This document shows positions 9,159 through 15,672 of a DNA stretch of 15,672 nucleotides, in pieces (position 1 is the stretch's first letter; each line of letters opens with the position of its first letter). The position numbers were made by a program, and so were the translations under genes. This stretch comes from an uncultured Collinsella sp. Its GTDB lineage: Bacteria; Actinomycetota; Coriobacteriia; Coriobacteriales; Coriobacteriaceae. The stretch lies in contig CAUBTS010000044.1 in the NCBI GenBank assembly GCA_958438955.1, positions 1 through 15,672 of the forward strand, written 5' to 3'. The notes under the pieces were generated by a model. That model worked only from the letters and a program-made list of their open reading frames with translations, did no database searches and had not been told where the DNA came from.

Positions 9159-9410
9159 ATGAAGGTTTCTGAAGTTTCCGAGACCCAGGCCGATAACCTG
9201 GTCCACATGCTCGACGCTTACGCCGAGAAGGGTGGCCACCACCTGAACATCAACGTCTTCAACCGTGAGACGCTGCTCGACGCTCAGGCTCACCCCGAGA
9301 AGTATCCGCAGCTGACCATCCGCGTTTCCGGCTATGCAGTGAACTTCCACACGCTCACCAAGGAGCAGCAGGACGAGGTCATTGCGCGTACCTTCCACGA
9401 CAAGTTCTAA
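9159..9410 (+). CDS. grcA: Stand-alone glycyl-radical domain of pyruvate formate-lyase (83 aa)
   Basis: This small protein aligns along nearly its whole length with the C-terminus of PflB: GGHHLNINVFNRETLLDA, HPEKYPQLTIRVSGYAV and LTKEQQDEVIARTFH. Gly58 in RVSGYAV corresponds to the radical-bearing Gly734 of E. coli PflB. It should dock on the body encoded upstream and carry the radical after activation by an unlinked PflA-type radical SAM enzyme. It has its own strong site, AAGGAG at 9146-9151, 7 bases before the ATG. Its frame differs from that of the body gene, so simple readthrough cannot fuse the two. E. coli GrcA (YfiD, 127 aa) is a comparable spare part, but there PflB is full length. 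Here the body (683 aa) plus this protein total 766 aa, about one normal PflB (760), so it appears obligatory. The symbol is by analogy. Confidence 0.93.
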   Translation: MKVSEVSETQADNLVHMLDAYAEKGGHHLNINVFNRETLLDAQAHPEKYPQLTIRVSGYAVNFHTLTKEQQDEVIARTFHDKF

Positions 9411-9427
9411 AGGGGTTTAACTCCCGC

Positions 9428-9570
9428 AGGATCGTCGGGCCGCTTTGGGTTACTTTCCAAAACGTCCTCGGACATGCAAAGGGCTCCGCTGCGCGCTTCG
9501 CGCGGCGGAGCCCTTTGCGTCCTGCGGAAATGTTTTGGAAAGTAACCCAAAGCGGCCCGACGGGGGTCCT
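9428..9570. repeat. 143-bp nested inverted repeat (MITE/REP-like element or elaborate terminator)
   Basis: A perfect 31-bp outer inverted repeat (9433-9463 with 9532-9562) can be extended by AGGA/TCCT (9428-9431, 9567-9570). It encloses a perfect 14-bp repeat (GCAAAGGGCTCCGC at 9476-9489 with its complement at 9505-9518), capped by CGCGC-TTC-GCGCG (9492-9504). The side segments GTCCTCGGAC and TCCTGCGGA are themselves small palindromes. It starts 18 bp after the radical-domain stop and could end the pfl transcript, though no long U-run follows. It encodes nothing. No second copy is present in the window. Confidence 0.8.
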
Positions 9571-9652
9571 GTGTAGTCACCCTTTAGGCGGAACTCTCCT
9601 AATTATTTGGATGAGTCGTTTACTTACTTGTACTGTTACCGTCTTCCCGCTC

Positions 9653-9680
9653 TTGTTGGGGTATGCTTTGTTCGTATGTA
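9653..9680 (+). promoter_or_regulatory. Candidate promoter of the LacI-type regulator gene
   Basis: TTGTTG (9653-9658) and TATGTA (9675-9680) are 16 bp apart, giving a short leader before the start at 9712. An operator-like sequence overlaps the -10, as expected for autoregulation. Confidence 0.5.
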
Positions 9681-9694
9681 AACGTATGACATGT
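9677..9694 (+). promoter_or_regulatory. LacI-type operator at the regulator's own promoter
   Basis: TGTAAACGTATGACATGT matches the operator at 10826-10843 (TGAAAACGTTTGACATAT) at 15 of 18 positions. It overlaps the -10 and the probable start point, so binding would repress the regulator's own transcription. Confidence 0.6.
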
Positions 9695-9711
9695 TGATGG
9701 GGGAGGGTGCT

Positions 9712-10722
9712 ATGGCTCGCGAGGGCGCTCGTTCTAAGGATTCGGCTAAGCCTGGCATCAAGGAAGTTGCAGCGGTGGCGGGGGTTTCGCCTACTACGGT
9801 ATCTCGCGTGCTTAATAATCGCGGCTATATTAGCCAAGAGACCCGCGATAAGGTCCATGCCGCGATGAAGCGCATCAACTATACGCCCAACGATATCGCC
9901 CGTGCCATGCTCAACGGTCGCCTGAATCTAATAGGTATGATCGTCCCCTATGTCAGCAGCCCGTTTCATGCCCAAGCGGTCCAAGCCGTTGAGCGTACCC
10001 TGGCCGAAAACGGTTTTAAGATGTTGCTGTGCAATAGCGCCAATCGACCTGATCTTGAGCGTTCTTATATCGATATGCTTCGGCGCAATATGGTTGATGG
10101 CGTCATCGTCAACTCGCTTAATATCGGTGCCGAGGCGTATGCCGAGATGGGCTTGAGCCTGGTTGGTATCGACTGCGACCTTGGCGAGGCCTCTGTTCAG
10201 ATTGCGAGCGACAGCTATAGCATCGGCGAACTTGCCACGCGTCGCCTGATCGATGACGGGTGTTCACGCATCCTGTGCCTGCGCAGCAATAGCCGCATGC
10301 GCATGCCTGCCAATAAGCGTACCGATGCCTACCTCGATGTTGTTGAGCAGGCCGGTTTGCCCGCGCTTGTCCGTGAGGTCGAGTTCGTTAAGCCCGATGA
10401 CGAAAAGAGCGCGGTCGTTGCGAAGATCCTCGATGAGAACCCCGATATTGACGGCATCTTTGCGGGAGACGACACGATGGCGGCCATCTGTCTCAACATT
10501 ATGAAGCAGCGCGGCTTGAGCGCTCCGGACGATATTAAGGTCGTGGGCGCGGATGGTGCCCGCCGCACTATGACGTTTATGCCTGACTTAACAACCGTAC
10601 GCCAAGATATCGATCGCATCGGAGAGCTCGCGGCGCAATCCATCATCGCTCTTGTTAACGGCGATAATCCTGAATCGAATATCAAGCTCCCCGTTGAACT
10701 CATTGAGGGCAAAACCGCGTAG
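9712..10722 (+). CDS. LacI-family transcriptional regulator of the sucrose/fructoside operon
   Basis: A 336-aa repressor of normal LacI/GalR length. The N-terminal helix-turn-helix (GIKEVAAVAGVSPTTVSRVL, about residues 15-34) and hinge (NYTPNDIARAMLNGR) are typical. The rest is a periplasmic-binding-protein-like sugar sensor starting at LIGMIVPYVSSPFHAQ, with IAGDDTMAA-like IFAGDDTMAA and the C-terminal TTVRQDIDRIGELAAQ. The start ATG at 9712 is chosen for GGGGGAGGG about 6 bases upstream; in-frame ATGs at 9691 and 9697 lie within the operator. It sits immediately before the sucrose operon on the same strand, and matching operators occur at both promoters, so it probably represses both and is released by a sugar or sugar phosphate. 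ScrR-like function is inferred. Confidence 0.92.
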   Translation: MAREGARSKDSAKPGIKEVAAVAGVSPTTVSRVLNNRGYISQETRDKVHAAMKRINYTPNDIARAMLNGRLNLIGMIVPYVSSPFHAQAVQAVERTLAENGFKMLLCNSANRPDLERSYIDMLRRNMVDGVIVNSLNIGAEAYAEMGLSLVGIDCDLGEASVQIASDSYSIGELATRRLIDDGCSRILCLRSNSRMRMPANKRTDAYLDVVEQAGLPALVREVEFVKPDDEKSAVVAKILDENPDIDGIFAGDDTMAAICLNIMKQRGLSAPDDIKVVGADGARRTMTFMPDLTTVRQDIDRIGELAAQSIIALVNGDNPESNIKLPVELIEGKTA

Positions 10723-10775
10723 TTCATCCCGTGCCAAAAGAATTCCTCAAACGCCTCTGATGACCGTTCGCCGGC

Positions 10776-10793
10776 ATATGTCAACCGTTTGCC
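10776..10793 (-). promoter_or_regulatory. Upstream LacI-type operator of the sucrose operon
   Basis: On the minus strand GGCAAACGGTTGACATAT agrees with the downstream operators at 15 of 18 positions. It lies 50 bp upstream of the tandem pair in the opposite orientation, suited to repression by looping. Two related 13-base copies 21 bp apart (ACCGTTCGCCGGC at 10763 and ACCGTTTGCCGAC at 10784) overlap it. Confidence 0.5.
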
Positions 10794-10825
10794 GACGACT
10801 GGAACTGCGAAAAGACGTATTGATG

Positions 10826-10860
10826 TGAAAACGTTTGACATATGAAAACGATTGACATAT
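10826..10860 (+). promoter_or_regulatory. Tandem LacI-type operators before the sucrose operon
   Basis: TGAAAACGTTTGACATAT (10826-10843) and TGAAAACGATTGACATAT (10843-10860) share one base and differ at one position, a 17-bp tandem repeat. The first contains the symmetric AAACGTTT core typical of LacI-family sites. Each contains a perfect TTGACA, so operator and promoter are superimposed. Confidence 0.7.
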
Positions 10861-10863
10861 CTT
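10835..10863 (+). promoter_or_regulatory. Candidate promoter of the sucrose operon
   Basis: TTGACA (10835-10840) and TATCTT (10858-10863) are 17 bp apart. The second operator fills the spacer, so repressor and polymerase should exclude each other. The leader to the start codon at 10907 would be about 37 bases, ending in GGAAAGGAAG. Confidence 0.6.
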
Positions 10864-10906
10864 GCAGTTGTACCGAGTTAGTATCTTGTGGGAAAGGAAG
10901 TCTCGG

Positions 10907-12289
10907 ATGCACAAGGTGTATTACCAGCCTGAGGGAATTTGGGTAGGCGACATCATGCCGTACGGCGAGGACGGCACGTTCTATCTCTATCATCAGCGTG
11001 ACACGCGTAACCCCGGACCTTTCGGAGAGCCGTTTGGCTGGGCACTCGCGACGACCAAGGATTTCGTCAACTACAAGGACTTTGGCGAGAGCCTTGAGCG
11101 TGGCGGCGACGAGGAAGTCGACCAGTATGTTTATGCCGGCACAGTGTTTAAGGTGGGCGACAAGTACCATGCGCTCTACACTGGTTGCAATCGCGATAAG
11201 GTCCGCGCGCGCTTGATGAAGCAGGTTCTTCTTCACGCAACGAGTGACGACGCCGTCAAGTGGGAGAAGAACATCGCCGAGACGCTGCTTCCGCCCCAGG
11301 AGGGTTACGATGACCGCAACTGGCGCGATCCCTTTGTTCTTTGGGATGAGGAGAACGAAGAGTACATGCTCATCCTCGGCACGCGTGTGGGCGAGGACAA
11401 GCGTCTGATGACCGGTCGTCTGGTCAAGTTCACCTCCAAGGACCTGGATACCTGGGAGTTCCAGGGCGACTGGTGGAATCCGGGCCTGTACACCATGTTC
11501 GAGATGCCTGATCTCTTTAAGATGGGCGACTGGTGGTATCTGGTGTTCTCTGAGTACAGTGATGGCAACAAGACCCGTTACCGCATGTCTCGCTCTATCA
11601 ACGGTCCTTGGATCACTCCTGCGGACGATTCCTTCGATGGCCGCGCGTACTATGCTGCACGTACCGCATTTGACGGCGAGCGCCGCGTTCTCTTTGGTTG
11701 GGTTCCTACGCGCGACGAGGGCGGCGACCCCAGCTCTTACCTGTGGGGTGGCACTTTTATGCCTCTCGAGATCGTTCAGCGTGCCGACGGAACGCTCGGC
11801 ACCAAGCTTCCCGACAGCATGCTTGGCGCCTTTGGCGAGGCTAAGGCAGTCGAGGCCTTTGAGCTTTCGTGCGAGTCGGGCAAGGTCGAGCAGGTGCTCG
11901 CCGCGGATGCCGGTTCTACCTATATGCTCGACGCCGACATCGAGCTCGCCGGTGACGCTGCCGGCTTCTCGGTGAAGCTTGCCGAGGACGCCGAGTCCGG
12001 TCTTGCCTATGAGTTCCGCGCCAACCTGCGTGAGGGCAAACTCGAGTTTACGGCGGCCCCCCAGTATCCGTGGTTCCAGGTCAACAACATGGGCCTCGAG
12101 CGTCCGTTGTTCTTTAAGGGCGAGGGCACTCACCATGTGCGTCTGGTCGTCGACGACGACATCGCGACCATCTTTGTCGATGATGTTGCGCTCAACGCTC
12201 GCTTCTGCAACAAGCAGGGCCAGGGTGTGGCGCTTACCGTCACCGACGGTGCGCTCAAGTGCGCAAACGCAACGATCGCGTCTCTGTAG
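10907..12289 (+). CDS. Atypical GH32-like glycoside hydrolase (putative fructosidase)
   Basis: A 460-aa protein with no signal peptide, so cytoplasmic, with a five-bladed propeller followed by a C-terminal beta-sandwich (about residue 310 on). The catalytic triad of the GH32 fold can be placed: Asp15 in GIWVGDIMPY (nucleophile), Asp141 in NWRDPFV (transition-state stabiliser) and Glu199 in FEMPDLF (acid/base). The usual NDPNG around the nucleophile is replaced by GDIMPY and ECPD by EMPD, so it is a divergent subgroup, and GH43-type annotation is the main alternative. The start MHKVYYQPEG follows GGAAAGGAAG. It is first in the operon, 45 bp before the PTS gene. Co-occurrence with a second, canonical GH32 suggests a different substrate, perhaps a phosphorylated fructoside other than sucrose-6-phosphate; this is inference. 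Confidence 0.82.
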   Translation: MHKVYYQPEGIWVGDIMPYGEDGTFYLYHQRDTRNPGPFGEPFGWALATTKDFVNYKDFGESLERGGDEEVDQYVYAGTVFKVGDKYHALYTGCNRDKVRARLMKQVLLHATSDDAVKWEKNIAETLLPPQEGYDDRNWRDPFVLWDEENEEYMLILGTRVGEDKRLMTGRLVKFTSKDLDTWEFQGDWWNPGLYTMFEMPDLFKMGDWWYLVFSEYSDGNKTRYRMSRSINGPWITPADDSFDGRAYYAARTAFDGERRVLFGWVPTRDEGGDPSSYLWGGTFMPLEIVQRADGTLGTKLPDSMLGAFGEAKAVEAFELSCESGKVEQVLAADAGSTYMLDADIELAGDAAGFSVKLAEDAESGLAYEFRANLREGKLEFTAAPQYPWFQVNNMGLERPLFFKGEGTHHVRLVVDDDIATIFVDDVALNARFCNKQGQGVALTVTDGALKCANATIASL

Positions 12290-12334
12290 CGGCAACGAAC
12301 CGTTTTATGATTTAGAAAAGGAATGGAGAGGAAC

Positions 12335-13786
12335 ATGGACTACAAGGCAGTGTCCCAGCAAGTCGTCGACAACGTCGGCGGACTGGAGAACATCGAGGGC
12401 GCCACGCATTGCGTGACCCGTCTGCGTCTGGTGCTCAAGGATACGAGCAAATACAACAAGGCCGAGCTCGAGAACATCGATGGCGTCAAGGGCGTGCTGT
12501 ACAACAGCGGCCAGCTCATGATCATCTTCGGTACCGGTACCGTCAACAAGGTTTACGATGAGTTTATGGCTCTGACGGGCGTTAAGGAGATCAGTGCTTC
12601 CGAGGTCAAGGGCGCCGAGGCGGACAAGAAGGGCAAGTTCTTCTCGGTCCTCAAGGTATTCTCGGATATCTTTATCCCCATCATTCCTGCCTTCGTCGGC
12701 GCTGCAATCATCATCGGCCTTAAGTCGCTGATCGTTGCCAACGGCCTCTTTGGCATGGAAGGCAGCCTCGCCGATCACAGCGAGTTCCTCAAGAACCTCG
12801 CAAGCTTCTTTGCCATTATCGCCACCACGTTCGACTACCTGCCTGTCCTGGTTATGTACAGCGCGGTCAAGCGTTTTGGCGGTAACCCGATCCTGGGCAT
12901 CCTCGTCGGTATCGTCATGGTTCACCCGAGCCTTATGAACCGTAACACGTTCGTTATGGATCCGACGGGTGCTGAGTACTGGAACTTCGGTCCGCTCTCC
13001 ATCCCCATGGTTGCTTTCCAGGGCGGCGTGTTCCCTGCAATCCTGACTGCCTGGTTTATGGCCAAGGTCGAGAAGATTGCCCAGAAGTACATCCCCGAGG
13101 TCGTCTCGTTTGTCTTTGTCCCGACCGTTACCCTGATTCTTGCTAACGTCGCCCTGTTCACCGTGTTCGGCCCGCTCGGCAACCTGATCGGCGACGTCCT
13201 CGGCGGCGTAATCGATATCCTGTACAACAGGATGGGCGTCTTTGGTGCCTTTGTCTTCGCCGCGTTCCTGCAGCCGCTTGTCGTTACCGGTACGCATCAG
13301 TTCATCCAGGGTATCGAGGCAAACCTCGTCGCCACGACTGGCTTCAACTACATCCAGGCCATCTGGTCGGTTTCCATTATCGCCCAGGGCGGCGGCGCCA
13401 TCGGCATGTACCTCATTCACAAGAAGCACTCCAAAGAGCGCAACATCTGCATGTCGTCCTTTATTCCGACGCTGGTCGGTATCTCCGAGCCCGCTATCTT
13501 TGCTGCAAACATGCGCTATTCGATCATTCCGTTCATCTGCGCATGCATCGGTGCAGGCTGCGGCGGTGCCTTCGTCAAGCTCTTTGAGGTGCGCGCTATC
13601 GGTCAGGGTCTGACCGGTGTGCTTGGCCTGCTCATCGTTACGCCCGAGACTCTCGTGTGGTATGTGGCTGGCAATCTCATCGCCTTTATCGTGCCGATCG
13701 TCTTGATCTTTGCCTACAACAAGGCAAAGGGCGTTCCGACCACCGATGAAGAGGGCGCTGGCGCTGGCTTCGACGTTAGCTTCTAG
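12335..13786 (+). CDS. scrA: PTS sucrose-type EIIBC transporter
   Basis: A 483-aa membrane permease of the glucose-glucoside PTS group that imports and phosphorylates a sugar. The EIIB domain (about 1-85) has the phosphorylated Cys26 in THCVTRLRLVL. After a linker, EIIC (about 105-470) has about ten membrane segments and the substrate-region motif LVGISEPAIFAANMRY. No EIIA domain is fused or encoded nearby, so an EIIA from elsewhere must donate phosphate, as is common for sucrose EIIBC. The start MDYKAVS is preferred because GGAGAGGA precedes it; an in-frame ATG at 12323 has no room for a site. Placement between two GH32-type genes supports sucrose or another fructoside as substrate. A trehalose or beta-glucoside substrate is possible from sequence alone but less likely in this context. 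Confidence 0.9.
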   Translation: MDYKAVSQQVVDNVGGLENIEGATHCVTRLRLVLKDTSKYNKAELENIDGVKGVLYNSGQLMIIFGTGTVNKVYDEFMALTGVKEISASEVKGAEADKKGKFFSVLKVFSDIFIPIIPAFVGAAIIIGLKSLIVANGLFGMEGSLADHSEFLKNLASFFAIIATTFDYLPVLVMYSAVKRFGGNPILGILVGIVMVHPSLMNRNTFVMDPTGAEYWNFGPLSIPMVAFQGGVFPAILTAWFMAKVEKIAQKYIPEVVSFVFVPTVTLILANVALFTVFGPLGNLIGDVLGGVIDILYNRMGVFGAFVFAAFLQPLVVTGTHQFIQGIEANLVATTGFNYIQAIWSVSIIAQGGGAIGMYLIHKKHSKERNICMSSFIPTLVGISEPAIFAANMRYSIIPFICACIGAGCGGAFVKLFEVRAIGQGLTGVLGLLIVTPETLVWYVAGNLIAFIVPIVLIFAYNKAKGVPTTDEEGAGAGFDVSF

Positions 13787-13825
13787 TTGAGCCGTTCAGC
13801 GTAATGTGCGGATAAGTCCATTTGA

Positions 13826-13863
13826 GGAAGGGCGTTCGGCTCGTGCGAGTCGAGCGTCCTTCC
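13826..13863 (+). other. Intercistronic hairpin between PTS gene and scrB
   Basis: GGAAGGGCG (13826-13834) pairs with CGTCCTTCC (13855-13863), one pair being G-U. An inner CTCG/CGAG (13840-13843, 13851-13854) extends it after a 5-base bulge. No U-run follows, so it is more likely a stability or processing element that sets separate mRNA levels than a terminator. Confidence 0.5.
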
Positions 13864-13887
13864 CCATAGACGAGAAAGTCAACGGCG

Positions 13888-15330
13888 ATGTTTAATCAAA
13901 AAAACAAGGTGATGCGTGCGGACTATGAGCAGTGGCGTGCCGGACAGGATGAGACGGCGGCTCGCATCGCGTCCGACCCCGATAGGCTTTTGTTCCATGT
14001 GGAGCCTGAGCTTGGCTGGCTCAACGACCCCAATGGTTTGGTTCAGATTGGTGATACGTATCACATCTATCATCAATACGATCCGTTCGATGCTGCGCAT
14101 GGCGGTCCAGTGCTTTGGAACCATCTGACGACAAAGGATTTTGTGACGTACGAGAATCACGGTCCCGTGCTGTTCCCCGATTCCGATTTGGATTCGAGTG
14201 GAGCGTATTCTGGTTCTGCCTTTGTACGTGATGGCAAGATTCACTACTTCTATACCGGCAACGTTAAGCATTTTGACCGTGATGATTACGACTACGTGTT
14301 GACGGGCCGTGAGCAAAACCAGATTCATATGGTTGCCGAGAATCCCGACGAATTGGGCGAGAAGCGCATAGCTGTTGGGCCGGTCGATTACCCCGACGAT
14401 ATCGGTACGCACGTGCGCGACCCCAAGATCCTTGAACACGACGGTATCTACTACATGGTTCTGGGCGCTCGTACGAAAGACGACCGTGGCTGCGTGCTTG
14501 TCTATACCTCGCGCAATCTTGAGGACTGGAGCTATGCGACGCGCATTGAGTTGGGCGAGAAGTTTGGCTTTATGTGGGAGTGCCCCGATCTGTTTGAGCT
14601 CGATGGCGAGCTTATTCTCGTTTGCTGTCCGCAGGGTGTGCCTGCCGATGGTTGGCGTTACCGCAATCCGCATCAGTGCGTGTGGTTCCCCATCGAGGCC
14701 GATTGGGAGGCGCCGAGCTTTAAAATCGTCGGGAAGGGCATGCCCCCGATGGTCGATGCCGGTTTTGATTTCTATGCCCCGCAGTCCTTTGAGGACGCTG
14801 CGGGTCGGCGTTTGATGATCGGATGGTCGGGTTGCCCCGATGCGACGACAGAAAGCCCGACGGCGGCGCGCGGGTGGCAGTGCGCGCTGACGATGCCGAG
14901 AGAGCTGAGCATGCGCGGCGGCAAGCTCTGCCAGTGGCCGGCGCACGAGATTGAGAGGATGCGCGGCGATTGCGTTCGTGCTGTAGGCGGTGAGACCGTT
15001 GAGGAGCCGGGACGCCTGTTTGATGTCGTGGTTTCCTGCGAGGGAGCCAAGATGGTTGAGCTCGAGATTCGCAAGGGTGTCTTTGTGCGTTATACGGACG
15101 GGATGCTTACCCTCGATATGGGCGACGAAGGCTATGGACGCGACCAGAGGTCGATCGAGCTCGGCGAACTTCGCGACCTGCGCGTGCTTTCGGACACTAC
15201 GATGGTCGAGATTTTTGCCAACGGTGGCGAGGCGGCACTTACGAGCCGTACCTATTCGCCGGCGGTTCCGGCGATGGAGCTGCACGCCGAGGGTGCGGCG
15301 TCGATGGATTTCTACCGCCTCGCTCATTAA
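13888..15330 (+). CDS. scrB: Sucrose-6-phosphate hydrolase (GH32 invertase family)
   Basis: A 480-aa cytoplasmic GH32 enzyme of normal ScrB length. It splits PTS-imported sucrose-6-phosphate into glucose-6-phosphate and fructose. The triad is canonical: Asp47 in WLNDPNG, Asp178 in VRDPKI and Glu231 in WECPDLF. SGAYSGSA, the YHIYHQYDPF strand and the C-terminal sandwich with MVEIFANGGEAALTSR also match the family. The ATG at 13888 has only a weak GAGAAAG upstream; an in-frame ATG at 13912 (MRADYEQW) is an alternative with no better site. It lies 101 bp after the PTS gene, across a hairpin, and is probably transcribed with it. A fructooligosaccharide hydrolase role cannot be excluded. Confidence 0.93.
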   Translation: MFNQKNKVMRADYEQWRAGQDETAARIASDPDRLLFHVEPELGWLNDPNGLVQIGDTYHIYHQYDPFDAAHGGPVLWNHLTTKDFVTYENHGPVLFPDSDLDSSGAYSGSAFVRDGKIHYFYTGNVKHFDRDDYDYVLTGREQNQIHMVAENPDELGEKRIAVGPVDYPDDIGTHVRDPKILEHDGIYYMVLGARTKDDRGCVLVYTSRNLEDWSYATRIELGEKFGFMWECPDLFELDGELILVCCPQGVPADGWRYRNPHQCVWFPIEADWEAPSFKIVGKGMPPMVDAGFDFYAPQSFEDAAGRRLMIGWSGCPDATTESPTAARGWQCALTMPRELSMRGGKLCQWPAHEIERMRGDCVRAVGGETVEEPGRLFDVVVSCEGAKMVELEIRKGVFVRYTDGMLTLDMGDEGYGRDQRSIELGELRDLRVLSDTTMVEIFANGGEAALTSRTYSPAVPAMELHAEGAASMDFYRLAH

Positions 15331-15331
15331 C

Positions 15332-15346
15332 CGTGCATGGAGCACG
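15332..15346 (+). terminator. Weak candidate terminator after scrB
   Basis: A CGTGC/GCACG stem (15332-15336, 15342-15346) closes ATGGA just after the stop codon and is followed by ATTGGACTTGTT. The stem is short and the U-run broken, so termination here is uncertain; no better candidate is seen before the next promoter. Confidence 0.3.
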
Positions 15347-15427
15347 ATTGGACTTGTTGGGCGGAATGTGTCGCAGTTGCCGCGGCCAGCTACCGCTTAT
15401 CGCGTATAGCGACCGTTTGCGGAATAA

Positions 15428-15456
15428 GTAACACTCCTTAATAAACCGTGTAGAAT
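15428..15456 (+). promoter_or_regulatory. Candidate promoter near the right edge
   Basis: GTAACA (15428-15433) and TAGAAT (15451-15456) are 17 bp apart in a locally AT-rich patch, matching 4 of 6 and 5 of 6 consensus bases. Transcription would start near 15463 and read into the structured leader. Confidence 0.5.
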
Positions 15457-15477
15457 CTCAGATAAGCACGGAGTTTT

Positions 15478-15538
15478 CCAGGGAGACGCTGTCCTTTGTT
15501 GTGCGCAAGGGGCGGCGTCTCTTTGGCGCTTGGACGCC
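15478..15538 (+). promoter_or_regulatory. Leader with mutually exclusive hairpins
   Basis: CCAGGGAGACGC (15478-15489) can pair with GCGTCTCTTTGG (15515-15526), two pairs being G-U. Part of that 3' arm, GGCGTC (15514-15519), can instead pair with GACGCC (15533-15538). GTTGTGC recurs at 15498 and 15539. The pattern suits an attenuator or protein-binding leader; no known family was recognised. Confidence 0.4.
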
Positions 15539-15672
15539 GTTGTGCAACAGTGCGGCGGCGCGTGTCATGTATTGAAAAGCCAACGTCGAGATGGGTCGTG
15601 ATAATAATGGGCAAGTACGATCGCGTCGAAAATGTTGGTGTAAGGGCGGCGCCCTAGCGCCCGTTTAACGAA

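Larger units (their letters stand above)
15347..15672 (+). other. Intergenic region and leader running off the right edge
   Basis: No credible gene is present. A 16-codon ORF (15607-15657, MGKYDRVENVGVRAAP) has no good ribosome binding site. GACCGTTTGC at 15411-15420 resembles half-sites before the sucrose operon. The stretch holds a promoter, alternative hairpins and, near the edge, GGGCG/CGCCC followed by GTTTAACG. It probably leads into a gene outside the window. Confidence 0.45.

Noticed and set aside
9428..9570. CRISPR repeat or insertion sequence end
   Set aside because: There is one inverted, not several direct, repeats with spacers, and no transposase gene is nearby. No CRISPR array or tRNA/rRNA gene was seen anywhere in the window.
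10781..12295. A 504-aa minus-strand frame opposite the GH32-like gene
   Set aside because: Shadow of the real gene from codon bias, with no recognisable domains and no ribosome binding site evidence. The same applies to the minus-strand frames opposite the PTS gene (12305-13429) and scrB (13879-15345).
15607..15657. A 16-codon leader-peptide gene
   Set aside because: No SD-like sequence lies at a proper distance, the length is within chance, and no codon pattern suggests attenuation by a given amino acid.

Overview
The window is GC-rich, densely coded DNA from a fermentative anaerobe. The strong G/C third-position bias, the large spurious antisense ORFs it creates and the gene content (split pyruvate formate-lyase, PTS sucrose operon, MarR-linked heterodimeric ABC exporter) suggest a gut Coriobacteriia actinobacterium such as Collinsella. 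That assignment is inference: there is no rRNA gene here and no search could be run.

Layout. (1) Bases 1-4425, minus strand: a compact operon of a MarR-type repressor followed by two overlapping ABC exporter half-transporters. The last gene is cut by the left edge just before its Walker B motif. (2) Bases 4678-6555, plus strand: a short-chain dehydrogenase/reductase and a KdgT-family 2-keto-3-deoxygluconate permease, separated and closed by hairpin terminators. (3) Bases 6556-9410: a long leader, then a pyruvate formate-lyase encoded as two separate genes. A 683-aa body carries the Cys-Cys active site, and an 83-aa protein carries only the glycyl-radical domain. (4) Bases 9428-9570: a 143-bp nested inverted repeat of MITE/REP type. 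(5) Bases 9712-15330: a sucrose/fructoside module with a LacI-type regulator, an atypical GH32-like hydrolase, a sucrose-type PTS EIIBC and a canonical GH32 sucrose-6-phosphate hydrolase. (6) Bases 15331-15672: no convincing gene, but a promoter and a structured leader for something beyond the right edge.

How it fits together. The PTS would import and phosphorylate sucrose or a related fructoside, and the two GH32-type enzymes would cleave it. Glycolysis then gives pyruvate, which the split pyruvate formate-lyase converts to acetyl-CoA and formate. An 18-bp LacI-type operator motif occurs at the regulator's own promoter and three times before the sucrose operon. Its 11-bp core recurs in the pfl leader, which hints that sugar supply and formate fermentation share a regulator.

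The most notable item is the split pyruvate formate-lyase. The two products together equal one normal enzyme, the break lies in the linker before the radical domain, and the small gene has its own strong ribosome binding site. This looks like a built-in version of the spare-part strategy known from E. coli GrcA (YfiD).
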